A stretch of DNA of 64,000 nucleotides, taken from positions 42,650,501-42,714,500 of the forward strand of contig BSBM01000486.1 of NCBI GenBank assembly GCA_027924585.1, given 5' to 3'. Shown here piece after piece: positions 32,184-43,882 of this stretch; position 1 is the stretch's first letter, and every line of letters starts with the position of its first letter. The notes under the pieces are model-generated. The model was given only the letters and a program-made list of their open reading frames with translations, was not told where the DNA came from and did not search any database. Origin of the DNA: Larix kaempferi. Its lineage: Eukaryota; Streptophyta; Pinopsida; Pinales; Pinaceae. A program made the translations under genes and the position numbers.

Positions 32184-33459
32184 ATGGTTTTAGAGTGGAG
32201 AGAGAGAGAACATGACCTAGTGGATGAGGCCGTTCGCAACGATTTACGTGTACAACAAGTGCTACAAGCATGTGGTTTATACAAATTTTGGAGCATAGGG
32301 GGTTTGAGGGCCCAAAACCTATTGCTCCACTGTTTGATAGACTATTGGGATATTGATGCACAAAACTTCAACCTTGACAGGCAAATACTTACACTGGAAG
32401 TGGAAGATATCTACTTCATTACAGGTTTGTCCCACCGAGGTGAGGTGGCAAGCCTTTGGTCTCGAACTATGGGTGGTGGGATCATCATCCATGACTACAT
32501 AGAGAGGTACTGTGTTCCAAATAATCGGGCAGTGGGGAGTCAGGTGCCCATCTGAGCCATAGTCAAACTGAGCATGAGGGTTGTCGTGGAAACTTTAGTG
32601 CGGATCACTGGATCCAAATCTCTTCACCAGGCATCCAAGCCAGTTACGTTCTATGCATCACAGTGTATGCAGCCTATGATATTTGATTGGTGTACTACAC
32701 TACTGGGGTCCATGAAGACCCAGCTGACAGAGTGCAAGCAGGGGGATGCGAAAAACTTCGGGTATAGTAGTATTTTGTGCATCTTCTTCTTCAAGCGGGT
32801 TCTGGGGCTTAGTCCGAGGGTTGAGGGCCCTCCTCATAGTCTCCATGACCCAACGATGACCCGGTGGGCTGAGGTCTTGACGCGACAGTGTGGTGGCCGT
32901 CAGGCATCACCATATACAGAGGAGTTCTTTCACTGGTGGGATCGACAGGTCATAGTGATAGATGACTACCCATATGCAGGGATAGACTTCCGGTAGGACC
33001 GAGACATGCCGCTCCCACTAGATGTAGCGTTCGGAGACATCGGTGAGTACTCTTTTTAGGGTTTTTGTGTATTAAATTTTTATGGATTTTTGATTATAGA
33101 TGTAAATGCAAAAATATTTTTGGGGGTAGTATCATGTATTAATGTTTGACTGTTTGCTCGCAGACAAGGGCCTAGTGAGACCCGACGGCTTCCCGAGACA
33201 TCGTTGCCGGGGCAGGGTTGATGAGATGGTAGGTGCTGCAGCAGAGCGAACACTACATACTCTGTGGTCCAACATATCATGGATGACTGCCAGGGTACCA
33301 CAGGCGGAGGTGGCACAATTTCCAGAAGCCATGCAGCGCCAGGTAGTGTGGGTGCCGGGTAACTGGGTACGACTACTGCAGCGGATAGCAAATGCATTAC
33401 AATACTTCTATGAGACACATCTTGTCGGGGCGGAAGCTAGGCCTCCTCGTAGGGAGTAG
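32184..33459 (+). pseudogene. Tat-C antisense ORF, plant-mobile-domain-like, two exons
   Basis: Antisense to Tat-C gag-pol. Start ATG 32184 (MVLEWREREHDLVDEAV) is shared with Tat-B. Exon 1 to 33042 encodes LRAQNLLLHCLIDYWDIDAQ, LTLEVEDIYFITGLSHRGE, FDWCTTLLGSMKTQLTEC and TRWAEVLTRQ. The intron 33043-33163 (121 bp) has a consensus donor GTGAGT and acceptor TTTGCTCGCAG; the spliced product reads AFGDIDKGLVRPDGFP. Exon 2 ends at TAG 33457. Premature stops lie at 32553 (TGA) and 32994 (TAG). Same gene length, intron position and exon phase as in Tat-B argue for a real gene of the family. The domain resemblance is by motif pattern; function is unknown. Confidence 0.72.
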
Positions 33460-33644
33460 ATATCTCAGGATCTCATTTTTGTATCGATATGTATATTTTT
33501 GAGGGCTACGGGCTCCAGTTTTGTATCATGACACTACCATTTTGGACATAGTATTTTCAAAAAACTTTGGTTCTCTGGTTCTACTATGTGTGTATGTACA
33601 AATATGTGAATGTCTTCTTTTATTTGTGTGCTTCAATATGAATG

Positions 33645-34061
33645 TTATAAATGCCAATCTAATACATAGTTAGCGTATGCATAAGATATATGATTAACAC
33701 TTCTCAGAACATGTATGTATGTAATTGTAACAAACTGTCGTTCCGAGAGTCTTACCCTTAGGAATTTCCGTATTAGCGTAGGATCTCGCACACGGTACTT
33801 CCCATTCAACTGAGACACAACTAGTTGTGAATCCAGGAGGACTTCTAAAGACTGGATGTCATATGAAATAGCATCCCAAAGTAGCTCAATCACGACACTA
33901 TACTCAGCCACATTATTAGATGTAGGACCAAGACAAGCACCTCCTGAAGACACAACTAAATGGTCCGGTGAAAAAATAACCCAGGCAGCAGAAGCAAACT
34001 GCTGCGTATGATGGCTAGCACCATCCGCGAAACCTAAGAATGTAGGAGATTCCGCTGACAT
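33645..34061 (-). pseudogene. Tat-C second (archaeal-type) RNase H
   Basis: An uninterrupted 138-codon frame from ATG 34061 (MSAESPTFLGFADGASHHTQ). Acidic residues are present in FADGAS, NNVAEYSVV and LLDSQLVV, but the last one is Tyr (NHISYAYAN) where Tat-B has Asp, so this copy is probably inactive. It lies about 110 bases downstream of integrase. The frame runs about 139 residues in both copies. Confidence 0.85.
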
Positions 34062-34173
34062 CTTTCAATCAAACGGAAATGAATCAGGAGACCCGAAAAC
34101 CAAAAGAAAACTAAACTATGTACATAAATAACTATACAATAGTATACAAAGGGCACTAGCTCAAACTAAAGGT

Positions 34174-35238
34174 TCAAGCGTAATACCGCTTGAGGTAGAG
34201 CCCATTCCTAGGCTACTTCAAGACATTCCCCTCATAATCCTCTAATTCATAGGCTCCTTTTTCTAGGACAAGTCTCACGATGTAAGGACCGTGCCACATG
34301 GGGTTAAACTTCCCTGCCCCCAGGGGTTCTTTAGCTTGGTCATATAAGAGGACCAAGTCACCTTCAACATACTGCCGGGGATAGATAGACCTATCATATT
34401 GAACCTTGACATGATGTTTGTTGGCATCTATAGGCACAGCAGCATCTCGACGTTGCTCGTCAAGTTGCTCAAGGTGGATTAAACGTTGCTCAAGACTTGT
34501 TGTATCAGGGAGGAGCTCTATGGTCAGTTTAAGCAAAGGGATTTCGCATTCAATCAGTAAAATCGACTCCACACCGTGTACTAACTGAAATGGTGAGAAC
34601 TCGATGGCAGTCTTGACTGCGGTTCGATATGCCCACAAAGCAGGATATAACATGATGTGCCAATTATTCTTGCTTTGTTGGATGGTATGTTGGAGAATGG
34701 TCTTCAAAGAATTATTAATTGCTTCAACTTGACCATTCGCTTGGGGATAATAAGAAGATGAGTGCTCTTAATGAAAACCAAGCTTGAGAGACAAATCCTC
34801 CATCATCTTGTTCTGAAAGTGACTGCCATGGTCAGTGACAATCTCTTTCGGAATACCTAACCGAGTGATAATTTGATTGAACACGAAATGGGATGCTGTA
34901 GCACCGTTGGATTTTACGGTAGGCATGGCCTCAACCCATTTGGAAAAGTAGTCCACGGCCATTATAATATGGTGATGCCCCCCAGCCGAAGCTGGTTTGC
35001 AATCCATGAAATCCACCCCCCACTTGGTGAAGGGACCGACGGTGACGACCGGATGAAGGGGCGCTGGATAAGAGCGTATATTCTGAGAAAACACTTGGCA
35101 ATGGTGGCATCTATTCATAGCATTAATACAATCTTTAAAGATTGAAGGCCAAAAGTAACTAGCTCGCATAATGCGTTGGGCTATAGCAAGCCTGGATAAG
35201 TGACCACCACATGCCCCTGCATGGAAATCATTAAGCAC
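34174..35238 (-). pseudogene. pol: Tat-C integrase
   Basis: Open pieces 35238-34768 and 34707-34213, with a short gap containing TAA. The zinc finger keeps H, H and C-HH-C (GGHLS, NRCHHC). Core residues are in VDFMDCKPA, VTDHGSHFQ and NGQVEAINN, so the D-D-E set is intact. The C-terminal GPYIVRLVLEKGAYELEDYEG precedes TAG at 34210 and the natural end (TGA 34174). No chromodomain. Confidence 0.9.
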
Positions 35239-36198
35239 CCGCTCCGTTTCTTCTTGAGTTAAGCAACGACGGAGGATAGAATCCTTTCCTCAGCGATACA
35301 AAGTGTCACCGATGATAGTATAATCTTTAGCGTGATGTTTCACATGCCGTCACTCGTCTTGTGAATAATGCAGAGGAAACTTCAAAGTTTGGAGATATAC
35401 AATGACATCCCCATACCAAGGGTCCTCAGACGAGATAAGAAATAAGTGCTCATCCACAAAGGAATCTTCATGGATGAAATCCTCATCAAGACTCGGAAGG
35501 TCCAACATAAGCTCAACAAACACCAACGACTTCACCGATTTCGTCGAAGCAAAATCGAGATTGAACTCCTGAAGGATCACAATCCATTTATTGTACTTCC
35601 CCCCTATAGTGCGTCATGATAGCACGAACTGAAACGGATTGATATGCACTACAACTATGGTTGTTCTAAGCAAAATATAATGTCGTAACCACTGGATTGC
35701 ATGGACAGTCACAAGCGCCAGCTTTTCCATGTGAGTATATCTTAGCTCAGCGTCTACTAGATTTCGACTAAGGTAATAGATAACATGCTCGACGAGCGCA
35801 GCATCAACCTGAACCAAGACCATGCCAATTGTCTCTTGAGATGCGGCCACATAAAGGATAAAATCTCATGTGAAGTCTGGTGGACTAAGCACAGGGGCCA
35901 ATACCAAAGCTTTCTTAAGGGCGTCGAAAGACTGCTGGGCTCGCTAATCCCAGATAAAAGGTGTGTCTTTCTTCAATAAGCGTGCGAAACCTTTGGTAAG
36001 ATTAGCATAATTGACTACAAACCGACGCAGAAAAGTAGCTCTCCCTTGGAGGCTTTGAAGTTGTAACAAGTTGCGCGGAGGAGGCCGGCGAAGTATTGCC
36101 TCAACTTTAAGAGGATCGACTCTAATACCCTCTTTTGAAACTATGAAGCCAAGAAGGCGACCAGTCCTTACAACAAAGATGCATTTATTAGGATTCAA
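35239..36198 (-). pseudogene. pol: Tat-C RT thumb and first RNase H
   Basis: Open pieces 36198-35944, 35850-35614 and 35580-35350 carry thumb (NPNKCIFVVRTGRLLGFIVS), RNase H (YVAASQETIGMVLVQ, ELRYTHMEKLALVTVHA) and the connection (ILQEFNLDFASTK). The LYTDAS Asp is Ala, as in Tat-B. A later catalytic position (VDHINP in Tat-B) is VHINP here. Stops at FIWD., FT.DFIL and VLS.RTIGG separate the pieces; two of the three replace CGA. Confidence 0.85.
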
Positions 36199-36726
36199 TC
36201 GAATCTTGTAGCGTATACATCATTTGAGAATCAGGCAGAGGTGCTTGGGGTGGTCCACTCTCTTGCGAGAATGGCCGGCAAGATCATCCAAGAAAACCTC
36301 CATAATCTTTTTAAGATCGTGAAAGGCATAGGTCATGGCATGCTAAAATGTAGCTCCCACATTTTTAAGGACGAAGGGCATTTTCCGATATGCAAACGTT
36401 CCCCAAGGACAAACGAAAGCTGTATTATGTTGGTCCTCGGGTTTGATTTGAATCTGGTTATACCCTGAAAAGCCATCCATGAATGAAAAAATCTCACTTC
36501 CCGCACAAGCATCTAAGATCTGATCGATGAATGGCGTTGGGAAGTTGTCTTTCTGACATGCATGGTTCAAATCTCTAAAATCGGTGCATACACGAATCCT
36601 TCCTTGCTTCTTATCCATAGGAACGGGGTTTGACACCCATTCGGTAGGGGGAATGGGGTAGATGAAACCAGCTTTGAGCAGTTTCTCCACCTCTGCCTTG
36701 ATAGCGGCTACCTTCGTCGGGTTCAC
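36199..36726 (-). pseudogene. pol: Tat-C reverse transcriptase
   Basis: The main frame 36726-36343 includes IRVCTDFRDLNHACQKD, FSFMDGFSGYNQIQIKPEDQ and PFVLKNVGATF (normally PFGLKNAGATF). A TAG follows, in place of CAG; the LDD box (VFLDDLAGHSRKR) is in the remaining stretch, followed by the TGA shared with Tat-B. Confidence 0.88.
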
Positions 36727-37494
36727 AACACGTAAGCGTTGTCGAACCGGTTTAGCATTGGGATACGTTCTAATCTCATGTTCAACAATGTGGGGGTCTA
36801 TTCCCGGAATCTCCTCATATGACTAGGCGAAAGATTCCTGGAGTTCTGTAAACAAATCAGTGTAAATAACAATCTCCTCAGGAGTGCAATCGTCAACGAT
36901 GTAGACATTCTCAACCTTTTCGTGAGTACGAGAGATGTTGATTGACGTAATCGGGGAAATATTAGCCATATTCCCCTCTGCAAAAATATCATGTGACCCT
37001 AAAAGAGTCATAGGGTGACCAACCATCTCTGCTAGAGTCATCCTAAACTCTTCTTATTCGGTGAGGTCGAGGTTGGGAAGGAAATAAGAGCGATGGTGCA
37101 TATCCTCCCAAGGCCTGTCACTACCACACATGGCCTCCATAATAGATTCATCAGAAGGCAAAGTATCATCAAAGCATTCGTGTGAACAAGTCGAGTTGGA
37201 TGCCCAAACTGGAAGCGTAATGGGATCTTCCTCGACTGTCTAAGAAGAAGAGAAATCTGGTTCTGCAGTGGCTTGTTGAATATGCTGGTAGGAAAGCTTG
37301 GCTACAAACAGTGGCATAGACATCCCGATGTGCGTAATGTCTCCAGATGTAGAACTCGTGGACGGTAAATTCCATGGATCATTACAATAGGAAGTCCGGA
37401 ATGGCATATTATGCAAAGGAGGAGACGCATCGTTGGAAATGGTTCCAATAAAATTCACAGGTGCAGGAAAACTATAAGTTCCCATCAATGAAGG
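36727..37494 (-). pseudogene. pol: Tat-C protease-RT linker, broken
   Basis: Open pieces 37488-37240 and 37041-36823 align with the Tat-B linker (SGDITHIGMSMPL, MTLAEMVGHPMTLLGSHDIF, VENVY). TAG stops interrupt at SSS.TVEED (CAG in Tat-B) and SFA.SYEE (TGG in Tat-B). Confidence 0.8.
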
Positions 37495-37920
37495 CTACAT
37501 ACCAACACCTATGTTCCCAGTTGCCGGCTGAGAATCAGTAACCTGCGGGACTATGGATCCCATGGATGCTGTGGAAGGAGTATTAACAAAATACAACTGA
37601 TCGATGGTCACAATCTTGCCTTCATGAGGAAAGCAAATAACTCTAAATATAGTAGATGCGACAACCTTCATAGTGTACATCCAATTCCGACCCAGTAAAA
37701 GGTTGTATTTGATGGGTGCATCAACCACCTCGACTTCAAGAGGCACAGATTTACCTCCCAGGCAGACAACAAGGGAAGGGATAGTTCCATGCGGCTTAAA
37801 TGACTAACCATCGAATGCAGTGAGCGTGGTTCTAGACGCGAGTAGAGGAGGAGAGCTGAGAGATTTCCAACAAGTTAATGACATTACTGACGCAGAAGCA
37901 CCTTCGTCAACCATTGTACA
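37495..37920 (-). pseudogene. pol: Tat-C aspartic protease
   Basis: VDEGASASVMSLTCWKSL lies at about 37860-37920 and the second half, VVDAPIKYNLLLGRNWMYTM, in 37746-37495. TAG after TAFDG separates the two. Again D-E-G at the active site. Confidence 0.85.
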
Positions 37921-39320
37921 TTTGACAAAATTCTGAAGGCACACCACCTGGATTTGAAAATCCACGTGGTAAGGTAAGCGAGGTTGAACATTAGTAGTGT
38001 CGAACTTGATAAAACTGGGACTTCCCCCATCCTGAACTCCTAACGCACTCAAAAGGGCATGCTTTTGAGAAGGACAGGCCTGCAAAACTTCAAGAGCCGA
38101 CATGGCACATGGAGTTTGGCCCAAATATTCCATGATGGAGTAGTTATGGGTGGCTCGAGCATTAGGATTATGCATAGAGCACTTGAGAACACCTTTTAGT
38201 ATCCACGACATATTAGAGGGCTTCTCAATATGCAAGGAATTGTCAGGAGGAGGGGGAGGCTCACTCCCCGTATTAGGTTGTGGTGCACCATAATCGCGTT
38301 GACGAGTGGCAACACTAACCTCCGATTGAACCATATTCACACATCCATAACCACTAGTATTGGAAGAAGACGTTGCTGTCTCAGTAGGTCCATAACCAGT
38401 GGTGGGAGCATGTGAAACCATGTTTCGATGATGAGGAAGGGGATCCTTTAACACATCTGGGCTTTGTGCCAAATGCTTCGATGCTTCTTCTATTTTAGGA
38501 CATAAGTGAGTAGGATGATCTTCCCCATAGAGCTTGGAAGGAAACTTCACCTTACACCTAGGTTTGCGGTCCTCACTAGCATTTCTTCCTTCCCGAGGAG
38601 GGTTGGAATTCTCTTTACGAGGGGTATTGCGATTGCTATTATTGTTATTCCCATTTTTTCCACCCCTACGGTTGTTTCTCCCCTTTTTCTTACCACCAGG
38701 TTGCTGGTTACCTGACGGTTTCGTTGATTGCACATTGTGTACATCAGACGATGGGGTGGAAGTGGACAAGGTGTGAACCTATCCGGGAGTAGACTAGTTG
38801 AGCGATAAATTTTGCATTTGATTAGCCACCAAATATACAGGGCGAGTACTTGCGGATCCCACGATGCCATCGGCATGTGGTCCAGGAACTGACTTAGGCT
38901 CATGTCATGTTTGCGGTGCGTCAGGAATGATGTCATACAAAATGCCATACTGAGAATAAAGTAAATCCAACTGCTGGACTTTTAAGATGGCTTGTTCCTC
39001 AGTCACAATGCTGGACATCGAAACATCCTTAGCAATGTATGGGAGTAGAGACTTGAGGAACCATTCCAACAGAAATTCTGGAGGAATGTTGGCTTTCACT
39101 AATCTCTTCCACCGACGCCACTCTTGAACGTGGTCAGAAATATGTGTGGCCTTATTCTGACAGAAGATAGACAAAAGTTCAGTACCGGTATCATAGCGAA
39201 CCGACAACTGGAAATGGTCCAAGAAAACCAAGCGATCTCATTGAATCTGCTATAAGTGTTCCCAGGCAACTCAACATACCACTTCGCAGCTGCCCTCGTG
39301 AGGGTGCATTGAAATAGTCG
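37921..39320 (-). pseudogene. gag: Tat-C gag core, basic region and zinc knuckle
   Basis: The second half of the gag domain is at 39231-38905 (FLDHFQLSVRYDTGTELLS, HISDHVQEWRRWKRLVKAN). A one-base loss near 39240 puts it out of frame with the first half. The frame 38769-37921 has the GGKKKGRNNRRGG basic stretch and the knuckle, which reads SKLYGEDHPTHLC: both Cys of C-K-L-C are lost. Stops at 38779 and 38794 replace CAG. Confidence 0.85.
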
Positions 39321-40754
39321 TTATATAACGGAATCGTGATTCAACGAGTTGGAGGAGCACCAAAGGTGAAACATCGTGACATGATCACCCGGGTCCTCAC
39401 CACCTTTCCCCTCAAACTTAGGAATGTCCGAAGGGAGCTTGGTAGGGACCAGAGGCCAATTAGGGTCGTGACACACTGGATCATTAGTGAGCTTCGAAAG
39501 ATCCGGAAGATTCAAGCGTGAAAGGAATGGGAGCTGTGGCTGGAAAGCTTGATTATAAGTGCCCATAAAAGGTTGGTTAAGTGGAACCGAATTATAAGGT
39601 GGACCAAAAGCTTGACCATGAGCATTAAACTGTTGATAATGAGGACCTGACAGACCATAAGTTTGACCATGGCCATAAGGTTGATAACCTCCTCCGACCT
39701 GACCCATATGAGAGTAAGCAGGTATATAAGTATTTTGGGCACCATATTGAGGTGGGTTGTATTGGTGGCCAGCACCGACTGTGTTGTAGTAAGGGTTGCC
39801 ACCATAAGTATGGGGCATATACGTACTATTCGTAGCGGGAACTAAGTTGTAATGACCATAATGGTGAGGTATGTTCTCACCCCCAGCATTAGGATTGGCA
39901 TGAGTAGTCGTGTGGTGACCATAAGCATGAGAAGTTTTCCCAACCCCAATGTTGGCGTTACTAGTAGCATGAATGGTGGCGTTATGACCATGAGGATAAG
40001 ATATATTACCACCTCCTACATTAGTATTACTAGTAGCGGCAGTGGATGCAAAAGTATGCGGTATATGTCCACCCCCGTGGTTAGGAGGAGAATTAACATT
40101 CATGAAAGTGGTCCTGGGTTGACAGGTAGCGATATGTGTGTTAGGTGGTGGATGGTGAGTCGTGTTTTGAACAGTGTTCCTATTAGGTTGGGTAGCCCTA
40201 GGAGGCGATTGTATTCCAACATTAGCATTGTTAGGAGGAATATAACCATTCCCCATACTATGTGTGTGAGTGGACAACGTGGTGCCCCCAGCGAGGGTAT
40301 TGCCCCCAGTGGGTGCAGTGTTGATAACACCATGAATGGTGCCAGCATGACTACCAAAAGAAGTGGAAGGATCAACTGTGGTGTAATTCGGCATACCATA
40401 TGAGAACGTGGTAGGGTTGACTGTAGGACTTGAATCATCATGGACCTCTGGCATCCCGTATAAATAATTATGTGGAAACGAAGGATCGAATGGGACATCC
40501 TCGGTTGGATCTAGACCAAACAAACTAGGTTGGGTCTCAGGTGGATCGCCCCCCCACGCCTCACGAGGAGTAGGGTTGTCTGAAGTGTGCTCAAATCTAC
40601 CTGATGGACTCATAGGGATTTCTCCTGTGTCAGAGTGTGCAGCGGTCATGACGTCTAGGATGTAAGTCTTAGAAGAATCTGAAGACTCGGAGGGAGCTCG
40701 CTGGTGTCCTCTAGCAACGCGGCATGAAAGTTCGGCAGGCTGCAAACCAGCCAA
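39321..40754 (-). pseudogene. gag: Tat-C gag N-terminus and start of gag domain
   Basis: A 477-codon frame from ATG 40754 (MAGLQPAELSCRVARGHQRA). The first 130 residues are Pro/Ser/Asp rich, then comes a roughly 250-residue low-complexity region of His, Thr, Asn, Gly and Tyr with repeated NVGGGNISYPHGH-like units, then PKFEGKGGEDPGDHVTMF of the gag core. It ends at a stop after NHDSVI, where Tat-B continues RLRLFQ. Start choice rests on the Met upstream of the conserved RVARG/RIARG motif. Confidence 0.82.
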
Positions 40755-42386
40755 CCGACGGGATCAGTGGAGAGTAGGAATCTGCACCACGATATCTCCA
40801 GAGAGAAAATAAAATTAAAACGTCCCCTAAAGGCCAACTATCGATAAAAAACAGTAAATCAAAATCACACACCTAGAGAAACTACAGCCAAGAGCAGACA
40901 AACATAGTGGCTAAATGAGGTCCCAACACTAGAGCCGGTATGTCTCTCCTAGGAGAGGCTTGAGACTCCCAAAATATATCCGGAGGTAACAAAATCAGTT
41001 ATAGAGACACCCAGGCTTCACTGCGTGCAAAGGACCGTAACCCTCAGCAACAAACAATTGTGCTGTCCAATCCCTATATAACTCAGGACACAAACAACAT
41101 AACCACTGCAAGTACCCTATGCGATACCTAGGTAAGGAAACTATGGTCCCCGCAATATAAACAACGCTGAGGGGGACAGTCGTAGGTGGGATCCGCCGTA
41201 TGGGAAGGGTAGCTGATCCCAAAAATTAATGAGGGTCAAATCCCCCAAGAGTCCCTAGATACGAACAAATCCTGGAAATATCTCCCACGTTCAACCGGTA
41301 TCAGAGGCCTATCTCCTCAACCAACTTCCCGTGACCTCGTGCTTAACTCTTGTTTGAGTAAATCTTCCTAAGAACACTGATGTATACCATGGATTCCTCC
41401 ACTCCCTGGTCAGAGACCTAATGTTTTGTCTAGTAGTCTTGGATTGTTAACTCACAATGATCTTTTCCAAGACTCTAAACCTATGCTAGTTGGTGTACCC
41501 TATAAATAAAATCGGTTTAATCAATTTTAAGATTAAGCGTTAATTTTAATGGCTGTGATTGCTCAAGGGATATGGTCGTGAAACTAGTGATGTGTATGAC
41601 TCAATAGTATGCAAAATCATCAAATCCTAGACTCATCTATCCAATAAAAACAATGTCACTAGCATGCAAAATCAACCCAACGGTTTCGAAATAAAAATGC
41701 AATCTTTTTATATTTTTGATGCACAAGCAGAACCTAAATGAAGGCAACAAGCACTCAATGCAAGATGCAGTACATAAAAGCAATTTTTTTTGTTGTATTT
41801 TCTCTTATAAGCAAAAGGAAAATGCAAAACTATATGTATTTTTTTTGTATTTTTCAATATAAAGAAATGAAAAATGCAAGCAAAATCCTACTATCTAGTC
41901 ACTGATATACCAAACAGTAAGACTCAGCCAAAGGAATGAGCTCAAAAGGAAGAAACCAACAAGGCTAAATCCAAATATGGGTAGAAAACCAACAAGGCTC
42001 AACCAAGAGAAAAGAAGAGTTCTGGTCACAACCAAGGCATGGAACAGTCAAGAAACAGGCCAACAAAGACTCAGTATCATCCAAAGCTAACCCAGCAACA
42101 ACCAAAAGTCATAAATCAACCAAAGCCAAAGTTGTACGCTACTGTCGAAGGAAAACCTGCAGGTACCCGCGAGCAGTAGAGTAAACAGAGGCGGGTGTAC
42201 GCGGGCAGAGCTAAGCTAGCCCGTGGGTAAGGAAAGGCAAATGGGAAAATAAAGAGTCCAATGGCTCAGAAAAACAAGTTTTCTATAGTGTATCTCAACG
42301 GCCAATCAGTGACATAGAGCTTCGACAAACAACAACTCTAATTAAGGATTAATGCTCAAAAATCCCCCAAAATGAATGTTTTTCCC
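40755..42386 (-). other. Tat-C leader, untranslated
   Basis: 1.6 kb between primer site and gag. Homologous to Tat-A and Tat-B leaders. A/T-rich repeats near 41780-41880; CGCGGGTA-type motifs near 42165-42230. Nothing coding recognised. Confidence 0.75.
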
Positions 42387-42399
42387 AGCGGATTCGCCA
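42387..42399 (-). other. Tat-C primer binding site
   Basis: Minus strand TGGCGAATCCGCT, three bases inside the LTR; similar but not identical to the Tat-A site. Confidence 0.78.
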
Positions 42400-42402
42400 T
42401 TC

Positions 42403-43329
42403 TGTATTGGAGAAAACTCACTATGGCTTGCGGTAGACCACTACAAACAGTTGACTACCAGAAATTAACTCAATTTTTAGTACTATGCTATATAAATGAT
42501 AATGCTAAGATAATGAAGAATATAACCAACCTCGATCCAAACGTTTGATGTAGATCCCCGTTGGAGATTTCAATTCGTGCACTTGAATCTGCAAATTAGT
42601 CTTGGTAGCCAATATACAACAAGTACATATAATATATAAATGACATTAACATCATCAATAACAATGGTCCATGATATTATAAGTAAATGCAATCCAATGT
42701 AGAATAAACAACATTCACAACATTAATGGATGAGAATATGAGTATTTCTATTAATAAACAAGAAGAAGTACAATGTGATACGACCTCTTGCCGACAACCA
42801 ATCTAAACCAAAATCTGGGTCAATCCACTTGTGCCTCCACCACTTCAATCCTCCATGAATGGCAAACTCAAAATATGGTAGGCATTTGGAAGGTGAACAT
42901 AAAGGGTTCACAACTACAAGGATCAATGAGTGTAGACTCAAGATAGGGAAAAAATCCACTAGAGTTCTCTCGCTCTTCTTTTTCCCCCCGTCCATAAGCC
43001 ATATGTGCTCAATATATAGTCCTCTCAAAGGTAAGTGAAAGGACACATCGAGGCATTTTTTGGGAACATGGAGGGTCAAAAGTCACCCAATGACCGCTTT
43101 TTGGGAGTAAAAAGTAATAAACTAATGATTTTTACCATTTTACATGCTACTCACGGGCTATATTGATGCAACTCACGGGTACTCCCACTGTAATGATGCA
43201 GCAAGCGTACTAGGGAAAAAATAGGGAAAAATAGTGTCTGAAGGATATAAAGTGGATCCGAGTCAGTAAAATGGATCCTGCAGGCCAAAGAATGTTGATG
43301 CTCACAAGGTGGAAAATTACGTTGTAACA
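42403..43329 (-). mobile_element. Tat-C 5' LTR
   Basis: 927 bp; plus strand TGTATTGGAG to GTTGTAACA. A minus-strand TATA box is at 43011-43019, placing U3 to its right and R-U5 to its left. Followed by target copy GAGAT (43330-43334). Confidence 0.93.
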
Positions 43330-43334
43330 GAGAT
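43330..43334. repeat. Target-site duplication of Tat-C, second copy (GAGAT)
   Basis: Identical to 28916-28920; see that entry. Confidence 0.95.
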
Positions 43335-43876
43335 GTGAAGAAAGCTTCCAAGTGTTGTAAAATCTTCTCACAAGTGCTCCAATTCTAAAGATTGCAAATT
43401 TGGAAAAAGACTTTGTGGTATGCACAGATGCATGTAAAGATCGACTTGGAGGAGTTCTTATGCAAGATAAAATTGTGGTATGCTATGAGTCAAGGAAGTT
43501 GAAGGAGCATGAGAAGAACTATGCTACTCATGATGTGGATTTTGCAGCCATAGTGCACGCTTTGAAAATGTGGAGGCACTATTTAATAGGTAGAAAATTT
43601 GAGCTAAGGACAGACCATTGTGGTTTGAAATATTTGTTTTAGCATCCCACATTAGATGCTAGGCAAGCTAGATGGTTGGAATTTTTATGTGAGTTTGGTT
43701 TTGAAATCAAACACATAAAAGGTAAAGAAAATAAGGTGGTTGATGCACTTAGCAGAAAATTACATGAAATGCATGTAGCAACAATTAGTACTTGCCAATC
43801 AGATTTGAGGTAGCAAATTGTTAACTGTATTGCGGAAGATGTATTGTATGCGCAAATAAAGGACACATTGCAGGAA
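43335..43876 (+). pseudogene. pol: Chromo-D RNase H
   Basis: Resumes the frame cut at 28920. EKDFVVCTDACKDRLGGVLMQ carries the first Asp, then YESRKLKEHEKNYATHD, ELRTDHCGLKYLF and the last Asp in NKVVDALSRKL. TAG stops are at 43640, 43813 and 43877. All four catalytic acids appear present, unlike the first RNase H of the Tat elements. Confidence 0.88.
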
Positions 43877-43882
43877 TAGAAT

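Larger units (their letters stand above)
28921..43329 (-). mobile_element. Tat-C: complete Tat-type element
   Basis: A 14.4-kb minus-strand element with LTRs at 42403-43329 (5') and 28921-29836 (3'), primer site, polypurine tract and perfect GAGAT duplication, inserted at the RT/RNase H boundary of Chromo-D. It is the most complete reference for the family in this window and has no large secondary insertion. Every major frame has stops or shifts. Confidence 0.93.
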
